Part shown: positions 10,483 through 21,790 of the stretch, piece by piece
How the letters are laid out: each line of letters begins with the position of its first letter
Numbering within the stretch: the stretch's first letter is position 1
Assembly: GCA_014621425.1 (NCBI GenBank)
Contig: JAANBB010000186.1
Coordinates: 1-64,000, forward strand
DNA length: 64,000 nt
Direction: 5' to 3'
DNA from: Cylindrodendrum hubeiense
Lineage: Eukaryota > Ascomycota > Sordariomycetes > Hypocreales > Nectriaceae
Position numbers and translations under genes: made by a program
Notes under the pieces: generated by a model
Told to the model about the DNA's origin: nothing
The model's input: the letters and a program-made list of their open reading frames with translations, nothing else
Database searches by the model: none

Positions 10483-13400
10483 GGCACACCCACGAGGAGA
10501 AAGCACGGATGCATGATGCGGATGCGGATGACCCGGACAGGTTTTCGACACTAAGCGGAGCGGCGGCAGTGCAATAGATGTACGGAAAGCGGGTAGGGGG
10601 CAAATGCCGCAGCTGCCTTCCACCATTACCAGCATTTTCCAGCCCTCGAGCGGAATCGCGAATGCAAGACTAATGCGAGACTTACTAGGCTGATTTGATG
10701 TTAGTAGGCAAGCCTCTTTATGCATGGAGCTGACGCAGAGTCGCGGTTATTGGATCTGGGGAAATTGGGGTAATTGGACACCGGCGCGACTCATGGAGGA
10801 TTGCCACTCGTTCAGAGACATAACCCCATTAAAGTTCGCTGGAGCTGAGTCTCGATTCGGCTCAGCTCCGGGACCGAACACGCGATGTCTCTTTACAGCG
10901 ATCTGCGTCACTTCTTACTTCGTTGAGGCTACCCCGGAATTGTGGAACGCCACGGTGGCAACCACACGCCTCGGGGCGGCACATGCTGTTTTCATGTGCC
11001 GCCGGCCAGTTAGCTCCGACATCCATGTTTATTATGGCGTTCCGTCTGGGACTATCCGGTGTCTACCCCAATGGTAGTGCCATGGAATCATTCAAGCCCT
11101 AAGATGACACATTTTTCAACCACCATCTCCAATGACCTGTTTGCAATGACCATTTATACTTGCTTTTTGATCTTCTAGATTATGTCTTACTCGAGTTCAC
11201 TCAGCTTGGTGAGAGGGACTCGGACTGCAGAGTGTTTGAGGGCGTTCTGTTGAATCCTATCACGGCCGACATGTGGCAACGCGAAGCCAGGGCCATGCAT
11301 GCCCCCCTGTGTCAGACCGAACAGTGGCCTAGCAACAGCTCAGATCAAAGTGCCTCCAACGCCCAGCAGTTTATTGACATCAACGACGACCATGTCAAGA
11401 CCATTGACATCCCATTTCGGCATCACATCCCTCAGGGCATCAAAGAAAGCCAGCTGGGTCTCCACTACGTCCGCTGGAATTATTAGAGCGGCTCACAGGC
11501 GTGCGCACCAGAGGGAGGGAGCTTGTTCCGAGTTTTCGTACTGGGTCACCCCGGTCGCAGGTGTGCCACCCCCTAAACTACATTTGCCCCTAACTAGTAC
11601 ACCGAAAATAGACAGCAAGGTGGAGCTGACAGATGGGCTGGTAATTAATGTGGACAAATAATGTGCCTTGCCTTTCCATCTGGAACATAGCATAGCCAGA
11701 TGGCAATAGTGGTGCGCCATATGATATTCAGCTAACGCTAAACCACAGCCGGGATTACGTTTGCATATAATCCCGCCTGAGATACCACTAACTCGATATG
11801 GTATATGTTCCGGTAATGTGGCAACAATGTCCACATATGTAGATATCAAGAGACTAACTATGCATTATAGAAAGGAGGTAAGAGAGGAAGAGTTAGCAAG
11901 CCACTGGTTACAGTATGCCTAGTCCCTTTAAAGAAAATAGGGGGAGGATGGTGTTGATAACGAAGAACGGGTTTTCCTGTATGATAGAGCAGTCGCTCAT
12001 CGGGGTGTCCTTGGCCCTGAACAGCTAAGGTCCCAGTATTGCTACCCTACAATGCTTTGGGCTCAGGATTTGATGGCAAGGATTTATCGCAGAGCCTGGT
12101 TTGCGGTTGATCCTTGAAATTAGCTGTGCTCTGCGCAGTGAGATTAAGGCTGTGAACTCTAGTGTTTTGGTAAATGCTGATATCGGGACGAGTACAGTTT
12201 AGAATTCGAATTGAGTGATGAGAAGTGAGAAACTGCCAAAATTGAACGTATCTCCCATGGTATCCTTCGAGATTATTCTAAACCCATGATAATCGGGCCT
12301 TTCCAACCAAAAAAAGGATAGATTTGATTGGGTTATGTCTGCGATGATCGGGGGTTCCTCAAGTCTAGGGTAGGTGTATCGTTTTGTTGCGGGCCACAAG
12401 GTCACGTGGGGGACCCACGAAGCATCAAGCCCGATGCCGGACTATCAGATGGGGCCGGTTAGGGCTGATGGGAATGCCACCACTGTATTTAGCAGTGCGG
12501 ATACTGCTAGCAGCTTGAATTGACCACCGATGCATCTCTCTGAGTCCAGACCTATTGTGACGACCCCCGTAACACGTTTTGTCAGCAGCGGTGTGACAGG
12601 GTCGTGAACTCAACAAGTTGCATCGGTTGGGTGCAAGGTACTAGCAGTATACGCAGAGCTAAACATAGTTGCGCTATCTCCGTCACCCTAGCTTACCTCA
12701 TCGGATGGTCCGACAACGGGCTTCGGCTTTCATAGCTCGCTCGCGTGACTTGTCAGTAGCACGTCCGAGTGGGCAAGAGTGAATGAGGATGTCATTCTAA
12801 GTAATGGGATGCTTCTTACTTGTGGTAATAGTAGATTGTGGATCTAGACAAGTAAGTTGTTTTGGTAGCCGGCGAGTATGTGGTCTAGTCAAAGAGCTCT
12901 TTGTGGGCGCTCATGAGGAGTGCACTTGGTGATTAACAAGGTGTCGGGAATCTGACGAGTGTGGGTGTGGTAGTCCCCCAGAACGTGATGCTACCCCTTT
13001 GTTCTTTGTTAAAGGACAAAAGAGCAAAAATAAACAGTAAGCCATACCCCTGATAATTAAATTGGTAAAATAATTCTGGTTGAGCTCAATGCGAATCAAG
13101 ATTCATCGGCACGAAACCCCAGTTCAGAATTCTCTCCACCGATCTCCAACACCGGATACACCACTCTCCAGGCCCACTCTGGGCCACTTTTCTTGCCTGC
13201 TCTGGTCTTAGTACACCTCAATTTAACATAATTACAGCCATTGAGATGTGCATATGCGAATAAGCAACTAAAGGAGACCCAGCTAGCGGTATTTACCGCA
13301 GTTACCAGAGCAATTGAGTACATACTGAAGGGGCTCGAGAATGCATACAGGCATCTGTCTCATCTAACCGGACAACATCATCCCTTGGAGGCACATGTCC

Positions 13401-13623
13401 CCACACACACCTTCTGACAAAATGCTCCGAGCTTCGGCGAATTCTATGACGTACAAGTCGAGTAATTTTCTCCCATACCCGCCCGTCCTTGGTGGTCTTT
13501 GCCCACTCACCGGTCGACGGACCCTTGTTGTTTATCGTCCCTCAACTTGCACGCTGCCTCAATTACTCGTACGAGCTTTTCTGCCATTCAATCGCGGTGT
13601 CCTTATCCTGTGGGGTCAGTGAT
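10483..13623. other. 3.1-kb gene-poor region with decayed coding traces
   Basis: No intact gene. The frames present are short, interrupted and lack splice support. A roughly 46-codon open stretch on the minus strand (about 11343-11483) reads like real protein, including ETQLAFFDALRDVM and DMVVVDVNKLLGVGG, but is closed by stops on both sides and may be a relic. A minus-strand frame at 13096-13323 with a hydrophobic segment is equally unproven. The left end is the upstream region of the 7TM gene, the right end that of the MFS gene. Confidence 0.5.
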
Positions 13624-15258
13624 ATGGGGAACGAAACGGGTAAGAAGCTGGCTACGAACACGCCGTTTGGATACTAGTAACTAATTTAGTTGCTAATTTC
13701 AACAGAAGCACCGCAGCGCAGTAGCGGCCGTTCTAATTCGACCGATGAAACTGCAAGACCAACCGAAAACGAACTGCGGCGGCTGGAGTCCCAAGTCTCC
13801 ATAGTAGAGACTTTCTCTCTTGGCCGAGAGATTCTCTTCATCTGCGTGATATGCATGGCCCAGTTCATGACGCAGGGGGCTCTCGGCAACTGCCTCAACC
13901 TGCTTCATGTCATTGGCGACACCTTTTCCATCACCAACCGAGGCGAACTTAGTTGGCTGATTGCCGGCTACAGCTTAACCGTTGGCTCGTTTATTCTTGT
14001 TTTCGGCCGTTTTGGTGACGTCTTCGGCTACAAGAAGATGTTGATCATAGGGTTCGCTTGGTTTTCTATCTGGTCAATGGTTGCTGGCCTCGCCTACTAC
14101 TCGAACCACATTCTTTTTATTTTCGCAAGAGTGCTACAAGGAATTGGCCCTGCAATTCTGATGCCTAACGGGTTGGCCATTTTGGGAGCAACGTATGGCC
14201 CTGGCAAACGAAAAGCGATGGTCTTCTGCTTGTTTGGTGCTTGCGCACCAGGTGGATGTGTCGCTGCGGCAGCAGTTGCTGGGGTAATCGTCCATGGCGA
14301 CCCAGAGCGGTGGCCGTGGGCCTTTTATTCTTTCGCGATTGTTCTAGCCGCCATTGCAGGTCTGGCATTCTTTGTTATTCCTGACCCGCCCAAAAGAGTG
14401 TCAACCGAAGATATGCCATTGTCGGAGGTTATCGCGCAACTGGATCTACTCGGTGCGGCAGTGGGAGTTCTATCCCTGGTTCTCATCAATATTGCCTGGA
14501 ATCAAGCACCTATTGTGGGCTGGGGAACACCATACGTCTATGCCTTGCTCATTGTTGGACTCGCCCTTATGCCGATGTTCTTTTTCATCGAGCTTAAAAT
14601 GACTTCCCACCCTCTTATCCCCTTCCACGCATTGTCAGCAGAGGTTGCATTTACACTCGGCTGTGTTGCTTGTGGCTGGGCTTGCTTCGGAATCTGGATT
14701 TACTATACCTTTCAATTCTTCCAGCTGTTGCGCGGAGCTTCACCTTTGCTGACTGCAGCGTGGCTGAGTCCTGTGGCCGTGTCTGGAGCACTTGCAGCTG
14801 TTACCACTGGCTTGCTGCTGCAAAGAATTCCACCATCACTGGTTATGCTGCTCGCTCTTACAGCGTTTACTGTTGGTACTGCCTTGGTGATGACAGCCCC
14901 TGTTGAGCAGACATACTGGTATCAAACATTCTTCTGCGTCCTGATCATGCCGTGGGGTATGGATATGTCCTTTCCTGCTGCAACCTTGATCCTGTCCAAC
15001 GCAGTAAGCAAGGAGAATCAAGGAATTGCAGCAAGTCTAGTCAGCACTATTGTGAACTATAGCATTAGTCTTGCACTTGGATTTGCAGGAACTACGGAGG
15101 TTTATACTACTTCTGGCGCCGAGTCTCCAGAGGAATTGATAAAAGGATATAGGGCTGCATGGTATGTGGCTGTTAGCTTGTCAGGGCTTGGGATGGCAAT
15201 TAGTGTTATTTTCTGTATGCGAGAGCATTTCAACAAGACAAAGGCAAAGGGAAAATAG
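13624..15258 (+). CDS. MFS transporter, DHA2-like drug/proton antiporter
   Basis: Two exons: a 16-nt first exon 13624-13639 (MGNET) and 13706-15258, joined across a 66-nt intron; 522 residues. The start is chosen because the large frame has no ATG at its beginning. A TGCTAAT branch site and CAACAG acceptor sit just inside it, and ATGGGGAACGAAACGG followed by GTAAGA restores a continuous frame. About 14 hydrophobic helices are present, with motif A as GRFGDVFGYKKM after the second helix and motif C-like ARVLQGIGPAILMPNG. This matches ATR1/DHA2-type exporters of toxic compounds. It may serve the neighbouring acyl-CoA ligase region, but the substrate is unknown. Confidence 0.9.
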
Positions 15259-15761
15259 GCTAGATGGACATTGAAATAGTACTCCCGCATACAGCGGGCT
15301 CGCAGCCAACGGGATCTCACCTTTTGGATGGGCGAGAATGTATAGGGATGTGGGAGTATTGAAGAACACAATGTCATAGGTCTCACCCAAGATGACCGTG
15401 CCTGTGTTAACATCTACTACAGCATTCAGTACCCAAGGTCATATGAAAATGCTGTCGTACCTTTTCTAAGAGTAGACGCAGCCTAAATACGGATAGCGCA
15501 ATTTATACCATCCTCCTCTCATCTCCAAGTTCGCTAATAGTCAGTTTGAGACCATAGTCCCCGTTATATGTCTTAGTAACATCGTTGTCGAAATGCTGTT
15601 AAATGAAATCTGGGACTACTTAGGGAGGGAGTTATGGTCCAACTTTTTTCTTTAGAATCTTAAGATGAATATATACCTATCTGATCTGTTTTCCCCACAT
15701 CTCGTTGACTCATATCTTAAGAATGCTACGGTTTATTACCGCATACACAAGAGAGCTATAT
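15259..15761. other. convergent intergenic region, no gene seen
   Basis: Spacer between the 3' ends of the MFS gene and the unknown gene on the opposite strand. No supported feature. Confidence 0.5.
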
Positions 15762-17060
15762 TTATTCAAATAGAAGACGGCACTTGCATCCAAAAAGGTC
15801 TTGAATAGTCATTTTGACCATGTCGCCTAACAAATACTTCATTTCCATACCCAGGGCCTGTCCTATTATTACACACCTGATAATCAATTGCCAGCAATAT
15901 TTCAAATACTTGTCTAGCTCGGCACGATTTTCCGGGTGCAACGGGTGCCCTGGGATCGATAGACGACGTTGTGAGGAGTACGAAGCCTTTTCAAGAATAG
16001 AATTGGATAATTCCACGGGTAGACCTTTTTGGCATAATACCCATCTAGCATGTGATATATCGCCGGGACTTGGTTGAAATACAGCAGGCTTTTCAAAAGC
16101 CACAAAGTCATTGTAGGACATTAGCCCGTATGGGTAGTAAGCCAGTTGCCGAAATCGGCCCTCGACAAGATGACCCCAGCGTTCCTTGTCGCGAGGTTGG
16201 GGGTAATGGCTAAACTGGCCCTTTTCAATGCCAAAGAATTGTCGATGTGGATAGGTGGGGACATCGGACATTGTCCAGCCGGATTGGGTGCAAGAATGAA
16301 CGACGTACTGATAGGCCTTGATGGAAGTGTAGTCGTTAATGGAAGCCCCTGCCTTATCCCAAGTTTCTGGGAAGCAGTGCAAGACGTTGAGAAGAATGTA
16401 GCTGTACATGGCGAGCCGGCAGATCTCACCCCACCCGACGTCTGGAATCTCGCATTGCCATATCGATAGTTTCCACCAGCGGCTTAAGTCGACACGCGGG
16501 CCTGCGCAGATGCGAAAAAGCGTATCCATTTCTCCGTACAGCAGTAATGTCTTGAATATCTCGACGCCAAAGAATCCATTACCGTTACAGGTAAAGAAGT
16601 TGTAGCAGGGGTTGCTCGAGTATTTTTCCTGAAAAGAAGATAACTTCCTCCGGTTGAATGGCAGTGGGCATTGGCATGTTGCCGCTCCGTCTTCGTGCTG
16701 GCATAGATCTTTTCCCTGCGGCTCCTGAACTGGTCCGAACTCGTCTTCTGAGGTGTGATCAAGCCGCCAGCGGTAAACGGTCGCTTCAATCTTTTTGGCG
16801 ACAAGATCTGTCAAAACAATGTCATTTTTGTCCTGGTCGGGACAAGGAAGACAAGCCTCGGCATACTTGACGCTATCACAGCTTGCATGATCTAAAACAT
16901 TGGCGACAAAAGCATTGGCGAAATAGGTCAGCTTTTTCACGACATCTGGCTGTTTTCGGACATGGAAATTCTCAGCATCGTGTTGGCAAGGATTGACGGG
17001 CTTCAGCTGAAGGGTTGCGGCCAAGACGTTCCAGGGTATATTGTGTGCCTGGTGCGCCAT
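15762..17060 (-). CDS. hypothetical protein, 432 aa
   Basis: Single exon beginning MAHQAHNIPWNVLAA. I do not recognise a domain. It is rich in Cys and Trp (for example CLPCPDQDK and CQHEDGAATCQCPLPF), has no obvious signal peptide and no long transmembrane helix. Near residue 345 there is a block reading ISHARWVLCQKGLPVELSNS, and VELSNSIL is faintly like the end of an F-box motif. It lies divergently from the acyl-CoA ligase, separated by about 460 nt, so the two could share a promoter. The continuous frame with good codon usage argues for a real gene. Function unknown. Confidence 0.7.
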   Translation of the reverse strand: MAHQAHNIPWNVLAATLQLKPVNPCQHDAENFHVRKQPDVVKKLTYFANAFVANVLDHASCDSVKYAEACLPCPDQDKNDIVLTDLVAKKIEATVYRWRLDHTSEDEFGPVQEPQGKDLCQHEDGAATCQCPLPFNRRKLSSFQEKYSSNPCYNFFTCNGNGFFGVEIFKTLLLYGEMDTLFRICAGPRVDLSRWWKLSIWQCEIPDVGWGEICRLAMYSYILLNVLHCFPETWDKAGASINDYTSIKAYQYVVHSCTQSGWTMSDVPTYPHRQFFGIEKGQFSHYPQPRDKERWGHLVEGRFRQLAYYPYGLMSYNDFVAFEKPAVFQPSPGDISHARWVLCQKGLPVELSNSILEKASYSSQRRLSIPGHPLHPENRAELDKYLKYCWQLIIRCVIIGQALGMEMKYLLGDMVKMTIQDLFGCKCRLLFE

Positions 17061-17517
17061 TTGTTACGTTGATGTCAGATTGTGGTACTTCAGAAGCTTC
17101 CTCACAGTGCTGGTGCTGACTTTAACTCGAAATCAGAGTCACGTGCCTGGTGAATCGATAACATCCCGGCCCGAAATTTCTGCATTTGCTGACAGGGCGA
17201 CCGACGAGTAGCATCACGGTAAGCCAAATAAATGTCTCCGACCATACCACAGGATCCCAGCAAAATTAATAGTACGTGCAGTTTATTAGTTTTGAGTGAG
17301 ATAGGGTAGCATGCTCGGAGACTTTTCGCTTCTACTCGTGTTAATCCGTCGAGGTTGGAATTTAGCCGTAGAGCGTAAAAAGCCGGAACCCGCAATTCTT
17401 ATCAGGTATATAACCATGTCAGCACAAGGTAGGATTATTGTTAATTTCTATACTTCTTTTTTTCTTATTTTGCCCCCGACCTGATAGACAGACATTATCA
17501 GCTACTTAGTTCAAGAC
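17061..17517. promoter_or_regulatory. divergent promoter region, unknown gene / acyl-CoA ligase
   Basis: The 457-nt gap between two genes transcribed away from each other. A TC-rich tract with a run of T (about 17451-17471) lies just upstream of the ligase ATG, as is common in fungal promoters. No specific site identified. Confidence 0.4.
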
Positions 17518-19194
17518 ATGTCTCTTTTTGCGCCTAGCAAATTCCCCATCTCGAGCCAGGATGTTGTTTCTTTTACCTTCGACAACCCAGCCTATGATGT
17601 TGATGGTCCCGTTTTCATTGATCCCTACGATTCATTGAATTCTTTCTCCCACCGAACCGCCAAAAGCTTAGTGCGACGTTTAATCAGTGGCCTCAAAGCT
17701 GCAGGATTGAAACCAGGGGACACTGTTTGCATTCACAGTTTCAACTCGGTCATATTCCCACTCCTTGCTCTCGCTATTATTGGAGCTGGTGGCCGCTCTA
17801 CCGGGACCAACCCAAGCTACACCTCGCATGAACTTCGTCATGCCATAGAGCTAGCGCGGGTACGCTTTGTTCTAGCGGAACCAGAGATTATGAGCAATAT
17901 GCTCGTGGCCATGCGTCAAAATGGTCTAAATCCTCAGGAGAGACTGTTCGTTCTAGACAACCAGCCCGATCAAAAGGTTCCCAAGGATCTTAAGTCGTGG
18001 AAATCATTACTGGAATATGGAGAACAAGATTGGATCCGGTTCGACAATGAGGAATCATCACATGGGATCTGTCAGTTGTTTTTCACATCCGGCACCACGG
18101 GACTACCTAAGTGCAGCATGACCTCCCACCGGAACCTCGTCGCGCAGCATCAACTCTTTACGGAGACAAACTCGAGGAATTACGTCTATCGAGAAGTTTT
18201 GTGCTTGCCGTTTTTTCATGCTGGGATATACATTCGGATAGTCATCTCGGCAATCAAGGAAGGCTGGGAGGGTTATGTTTTGAGAAGATTTGCGGTAGAG
18301 CCGTATCTCCGCTTGCACTCAAAGTACAACATGACTGAGCTTTTCGTTGTCCCACCAATGATGATCAGTATACTTAATAGCGGGCTGGCTGATCCAGAGT
18401 CAAACAACTATATCCCGGAATGCAATCTTCGAAGTGTGAAGCATGGCAACACTGGTGCAGCACCTTGTTCTGCGGACATTCAGAGGAGATTTAGCAGACT
18501 TTTAGGGAAGGATTCTACCATGACGCAGGTGTGGGGGATGACAGAAGCAACATGTGTGGTCACCATGGTGCCCTGGGACATCGCGAAAAAGACTGCAAGA
18601 GGAGAAATGGACACATGGGGGACAGTCGGAAAACTTCTACCAAACCTCCAATTCAAGTTGATTGACAAAGAGGGTAATGATGTCACCCATCTTGGAAGAG
18701 GAGAAATTTGCGTCCGGGGTCCAACAGTCATTCAAGGTTACTTTGAGAACGAACAGGCTACCATGGAAAGCTGGAATAAAGACGGATTTTTCAAAACTGG
18801 CGACTTAATGCGAGTGGACAAGCACGGTTTGATGTACGTGGAGGGAAGAGTCAAGGAACTTATTAAAGTTCGAGGATTTCAGGTGGCACCAGAAGAACTC
18901 GAGGGCGAACTCACTGCTCATACGAAAATCGATGACGCTGCCGTGATTGGGGTAATGCGTGAGAACAACGACGAGCTCCCACGAGCCTACATCGTTCGAA
19001 CACCAGGCAGCAATCTCACAGAGTCCCAGGTGCACGATTACATGAAGGGTCGTTTGGCAAGATACAAGCAACTCGCTGGCGGTATTAAATTTGTCCCCAG
19101 TATCCCAAAGCTAGCAAGTGGCAAGATTCTGAAACGAATTTTGAGAGAGGACGCGCAGCGTGAACTGAGGGAAGAGGCTAGGGCGAAGTTATAG
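17518..19194 (+). CDS. acyl-CoA ligase, 4-coumarate-CoA-ligase-like, peroxisomal
   Basis: Single exon, 558 residues. The adenylation-family motifs are in order: the P-loop-like LFFTSGTTGLPKCSMTSH near residue 186, VWGMTEATCVV, then TGDLMRVDKHGLMYVEGR, VKELIKVRGFQVAPEELE, and near the C-terminus LASGKILKRIL with the catalytic Lys. These enzymes make an acyl-AMP and then the CoA thioester of aromatic or medium-chain acids. The last three residues are AKL, a type 1 peroxisomal targeting signal variant, so it should act in peroxisomes, fitting chain shortening of phenylpropanoid or fatty acids. It is flanked by two MFS transporters and divergent from an unknown gene. The exact acid is not predictable. 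Confidence 0.93.
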   Translation: MSLFAPSKFPISSQDVVSFTFDNPAYDVDGPVFIDPYDSLNSFSHRTAKSLVRRLISGLKAAGLKPGDTVCIHSFNSVIFPLLALAIIGAGGRSTGTNPSYTSHELRHAIELARVRFVLAEPEIMSNMLVAMRQNGLNPQERLFVLDNQPDQKVPKDLKSWKSLLEYGEQDWIRFDNEESSHGICQLFFTSGTTGLPKCSMTSHRNLVAQHQLFTETNSRNYVYREVLCLPFFHAGIYIRIVISAIKEGWEGYVLRRFAVEPYLRLHSKYNMTELFVVPPMMISILNSGLADPESNNYIPECNLRSVKHGNTGAAPCSADIQRRFSRLLGKDSTMTQVWGMTEATCVVTMVPWDIAKKTARGEMDTWGTVGKLLPNLQFKLIDKEGNDVTHLGRGEICVRGPTVIQGYFENEQATMESWNKDGFFKTGDLMRVDKHGLMYVEGRVKELIKVRGFQVAPEELEGELTAHTKIDDAAVIGVMRENNDELPRAYIVRTPGSNLTESQVHDYMKGRLARYKQLAGGIKFVPSIPKLASGKILKRILREDAQRELREEARAKL

Positions 19195-20067
19195 AGATTT
19201 TGATTGGGTCCATTCACGTTCTCTTGAGAAATTTGCTTTTTGAATCGGTGTGCACGAGCGAAATTATCTTACTTGAACTGGGAATGCTAAAGCCAAGAAA
19301 TCAATACTTATAGTCGATGAAGTACTGCATTATAGCCAAGGCAGAGGAAATTTCATACAGCAAACAGGGTGATACGATCCGTCCTCAATATTTTGCATAA
19401 CTACAGCCATCATAACTAGAGCATAAGTAAGGATTAACCCAGCTGAGCACGATGGTACACCCCCATAAACCCATCATTTCAGGGGATTGACCGTCCTAAG
19501 AACAGCGTCACGAGTTTATGGAGTACGCAAAAAGGAAGGTAAAGTATTTAAAATACGGTAGCTTCAACCCTCTTCCTATTGCATTATGTTTTCGCACAGT
19601 GTTAGCCCGTTGTGCAAATTGATGCTTGTCAACCCCTGGTTCTCGGTGAATTTACCTGTGCGCGACAATAACTGGATCTGGTGGAGAAAGTCTGTGGTTC
19701 GACCCAAGGCAAGCTGTCGATGTCACTATAAATGACAACGAGAAAAGACCCCGAAAACAGCAACATTAAATTATGCACGAGATAGTCATACGGAGTGAAG
19801 ATTTTCTAATGCCGCGTTTTTCCTCGTCGAAGTCAGATTCCTATCCCCTCAATACCCGTTTCTTAAATGCTACGTAGAGGTCACCGGCTCCATTTTTATG
19901 GGTCAAATCAGTTAGCCTATATGATTCTTCGGGAATAACAATGTAGCCGAACAATGTCCCACTCCGCATGATGTCGTTCTTGACGAGGGCTTTATTTCGG
20001 TTTATTTTTGTGTCCCATTCCATATGATTCCAAAGCGTCCTCGGTGTGTCAAGATCAAGAATATGCA
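19195..20067. other. intergenic, with a possible relic frame on the minus strand
   Basis: No intact gene. A 75-codon minus-strand frame (19841-20068) reads with reasonable composition (IVIPEESYRLTDLTHKNGAG) but has no ATG at its start, runs into the MFS coding region and matches nothing I know. It may be a gene remnant or chance. Confidence 0.4.
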
Positions 20068-21628
20068 ATGCCGTCCACGATGCGTGATGGACAGGGAGCG
20101 TCAGTGCTGCAGCAGATGAACCAGGGCGCCTCCCACGCTAGTGAAAAGCCTGTCTTCCGTAATGCGCATCGATATTTTATCTTGTTCATTGTCAGCTGGA
20201 ATACCCTCGTCGTCACGTTCCTGAGTACCTCGCTGCTCGTGGCCACGCCTGAGATCTCGACCGACCTCGCAACAACCGCCCAGATACTAAATGTCACCAA
20301 TGCCGGGGTTCTTATTGCCATGGGGTGCTCCTCGTTGATTTGGTCACCTTTGGCTGAAATCTTTAGCAGGAGATATAGCTACAATGCTGCCCTCCTTGTC
20401 ATGCTTGGCGCGTCTATTGGGACAGCTACTGCTCCCAATATGGCCATCTTCACCACCATGAGGATTTTATCTGGCCTGACGGGAACTTATTTTATGGTCT
20501 CTGGACAGACAATTATTGCCGACATCTTTGAACCCGTGGTCCGGGGCACCGCCGTCGGCTTTCTTCAAGTCGGGAGCGTGGCAGGCTCTGCTTTGGGTAA
20601 GATCCCTTAATATGAGAATTCCCGCTGTTTTCTGATGATTGTATTTATCAGGTCCTTCCATTGGCGGCATAATCATCACGTTTAGTAATTGGAGAAGTAT
20701 ATATTGGCTTCAAGTGGCCATGGCCGGGCTGGGTATGCTCCTTTCCGTCATCTTTATTCCCAATATCGCGAGCGAAGTCAAACAACTACACGAGGAAATT
20801 CCTAACACGGAGCAATCGACATTGAACCTTCTTCGGAGATTTAACCCTACTAAAGTCTTCAGACAATTTTTCCGACCTCAAGTCCTCCTGGCGGATCTTA
20901 CTTGCGGGTTCTTAGCCGTGACACAATATGGAGTGCTCACGTCTGTGAGACACATCATCAACCCGCGCTTCAACCTCACAACTCCTTTGATCAGTGGTCT
21001 TTTCTATCTAGCACCCGGGGTAGGATTTATTGTCGGTAGTATTGCAGGAGGGCGACTGTCAGACTTTACTGTTCGGCGCTACATCGCGAAACGTAATGGC
21101 CTGCGATTGCCCAAGGACCGACTAAATAGCAGTTTGCTGTACCTATTCGCCATTCTACCAATTTCAATGCTCTTATATGGATGGGCGTTGGAAAAGAAAT
21201 TGGGTGGTTTGGCCTTGCCAATAGTAATGGGGTTCTGGGTCGGCGCTGGCTTGATGGGGGCTTATAATGGGCTTAATACATACACAGCCGGTAAGTTGAT
21301 TTCCGGCATTTTCTGGTACAAAGACACTCACCTATGTACAGAGGTATTTCCAGCAGAGCGTGCAGAGGTTGTCTGCAGTAAATATGTTTTGCAATATATT
21401 TTTGGCGCAGCCGCCACAGCTTCAGTCATTCCTCTTATTGACGCCGTCGGAGTCGGATGGTCATTTACTATTTGTAAGTTTGCCCCGTTCTCTGCTCCGT
21501 TCTCTAGTCCTATCATTAAAATTAACAGAATTGGCGTAGTTACGTTTCTAAAACTGCTAGGTGGAGGCTTGGTTCTTGTCATTGCACGGATTGCACCGGA
21601 CACCGGAATATGGGAATACAAAGGGTAA
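20068..21628 (+). CDS. MFS transporter, DHA1-like; C-terminus uncertain
   Basis: Exons 20068-20596, 20652-21290 and 21342-21628 give 484 residues. Introns 20597-20651 and 21291-21341 are GT-AG and keep frame. About 12 helices are present, with SPLAEIFSRRYSYNAALLV (motif A-like) and the usual long central loop. The ATG at 20068 was chosen because the frame upstream has no other start. Oddity: at 21474 there is a strong donor (GTAAGT) in the position where relatives often splice. Its nearest good acceptor (AACAG at 21528) puts a stop codon directly at the junction. Reading through, or splicing to a TGCTAG at 21560, keeps the frame. The last helix (KLLGGGLVLVIARIAP) exists only in the unspliced frame. 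The gene may therefore be losing its C-terminus, as its neighbours are decayed. Confidence 0.8.
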
Positions 21629-21790
21629 CCAAGCCAACACAGCCCACATGAGCTTTTCTCACAACACCGATGTCTGAAATCATATGCAAGTGGCTGTTCA
21701 GCTCGCTAAATGTACACTCCAGCGTTGAAAAGCTGCATTGAGATCGAGAAAGGGGTATTATGACTTGCTTTAACTACAATTTGCAATAAA

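Noticed and set aside
10724..11486. Two plus-strand ORFs of 117 and 108 codons
   Set aside because: No start context, motif or splice structure; lie in a gene-poor stretch with mixed composition.
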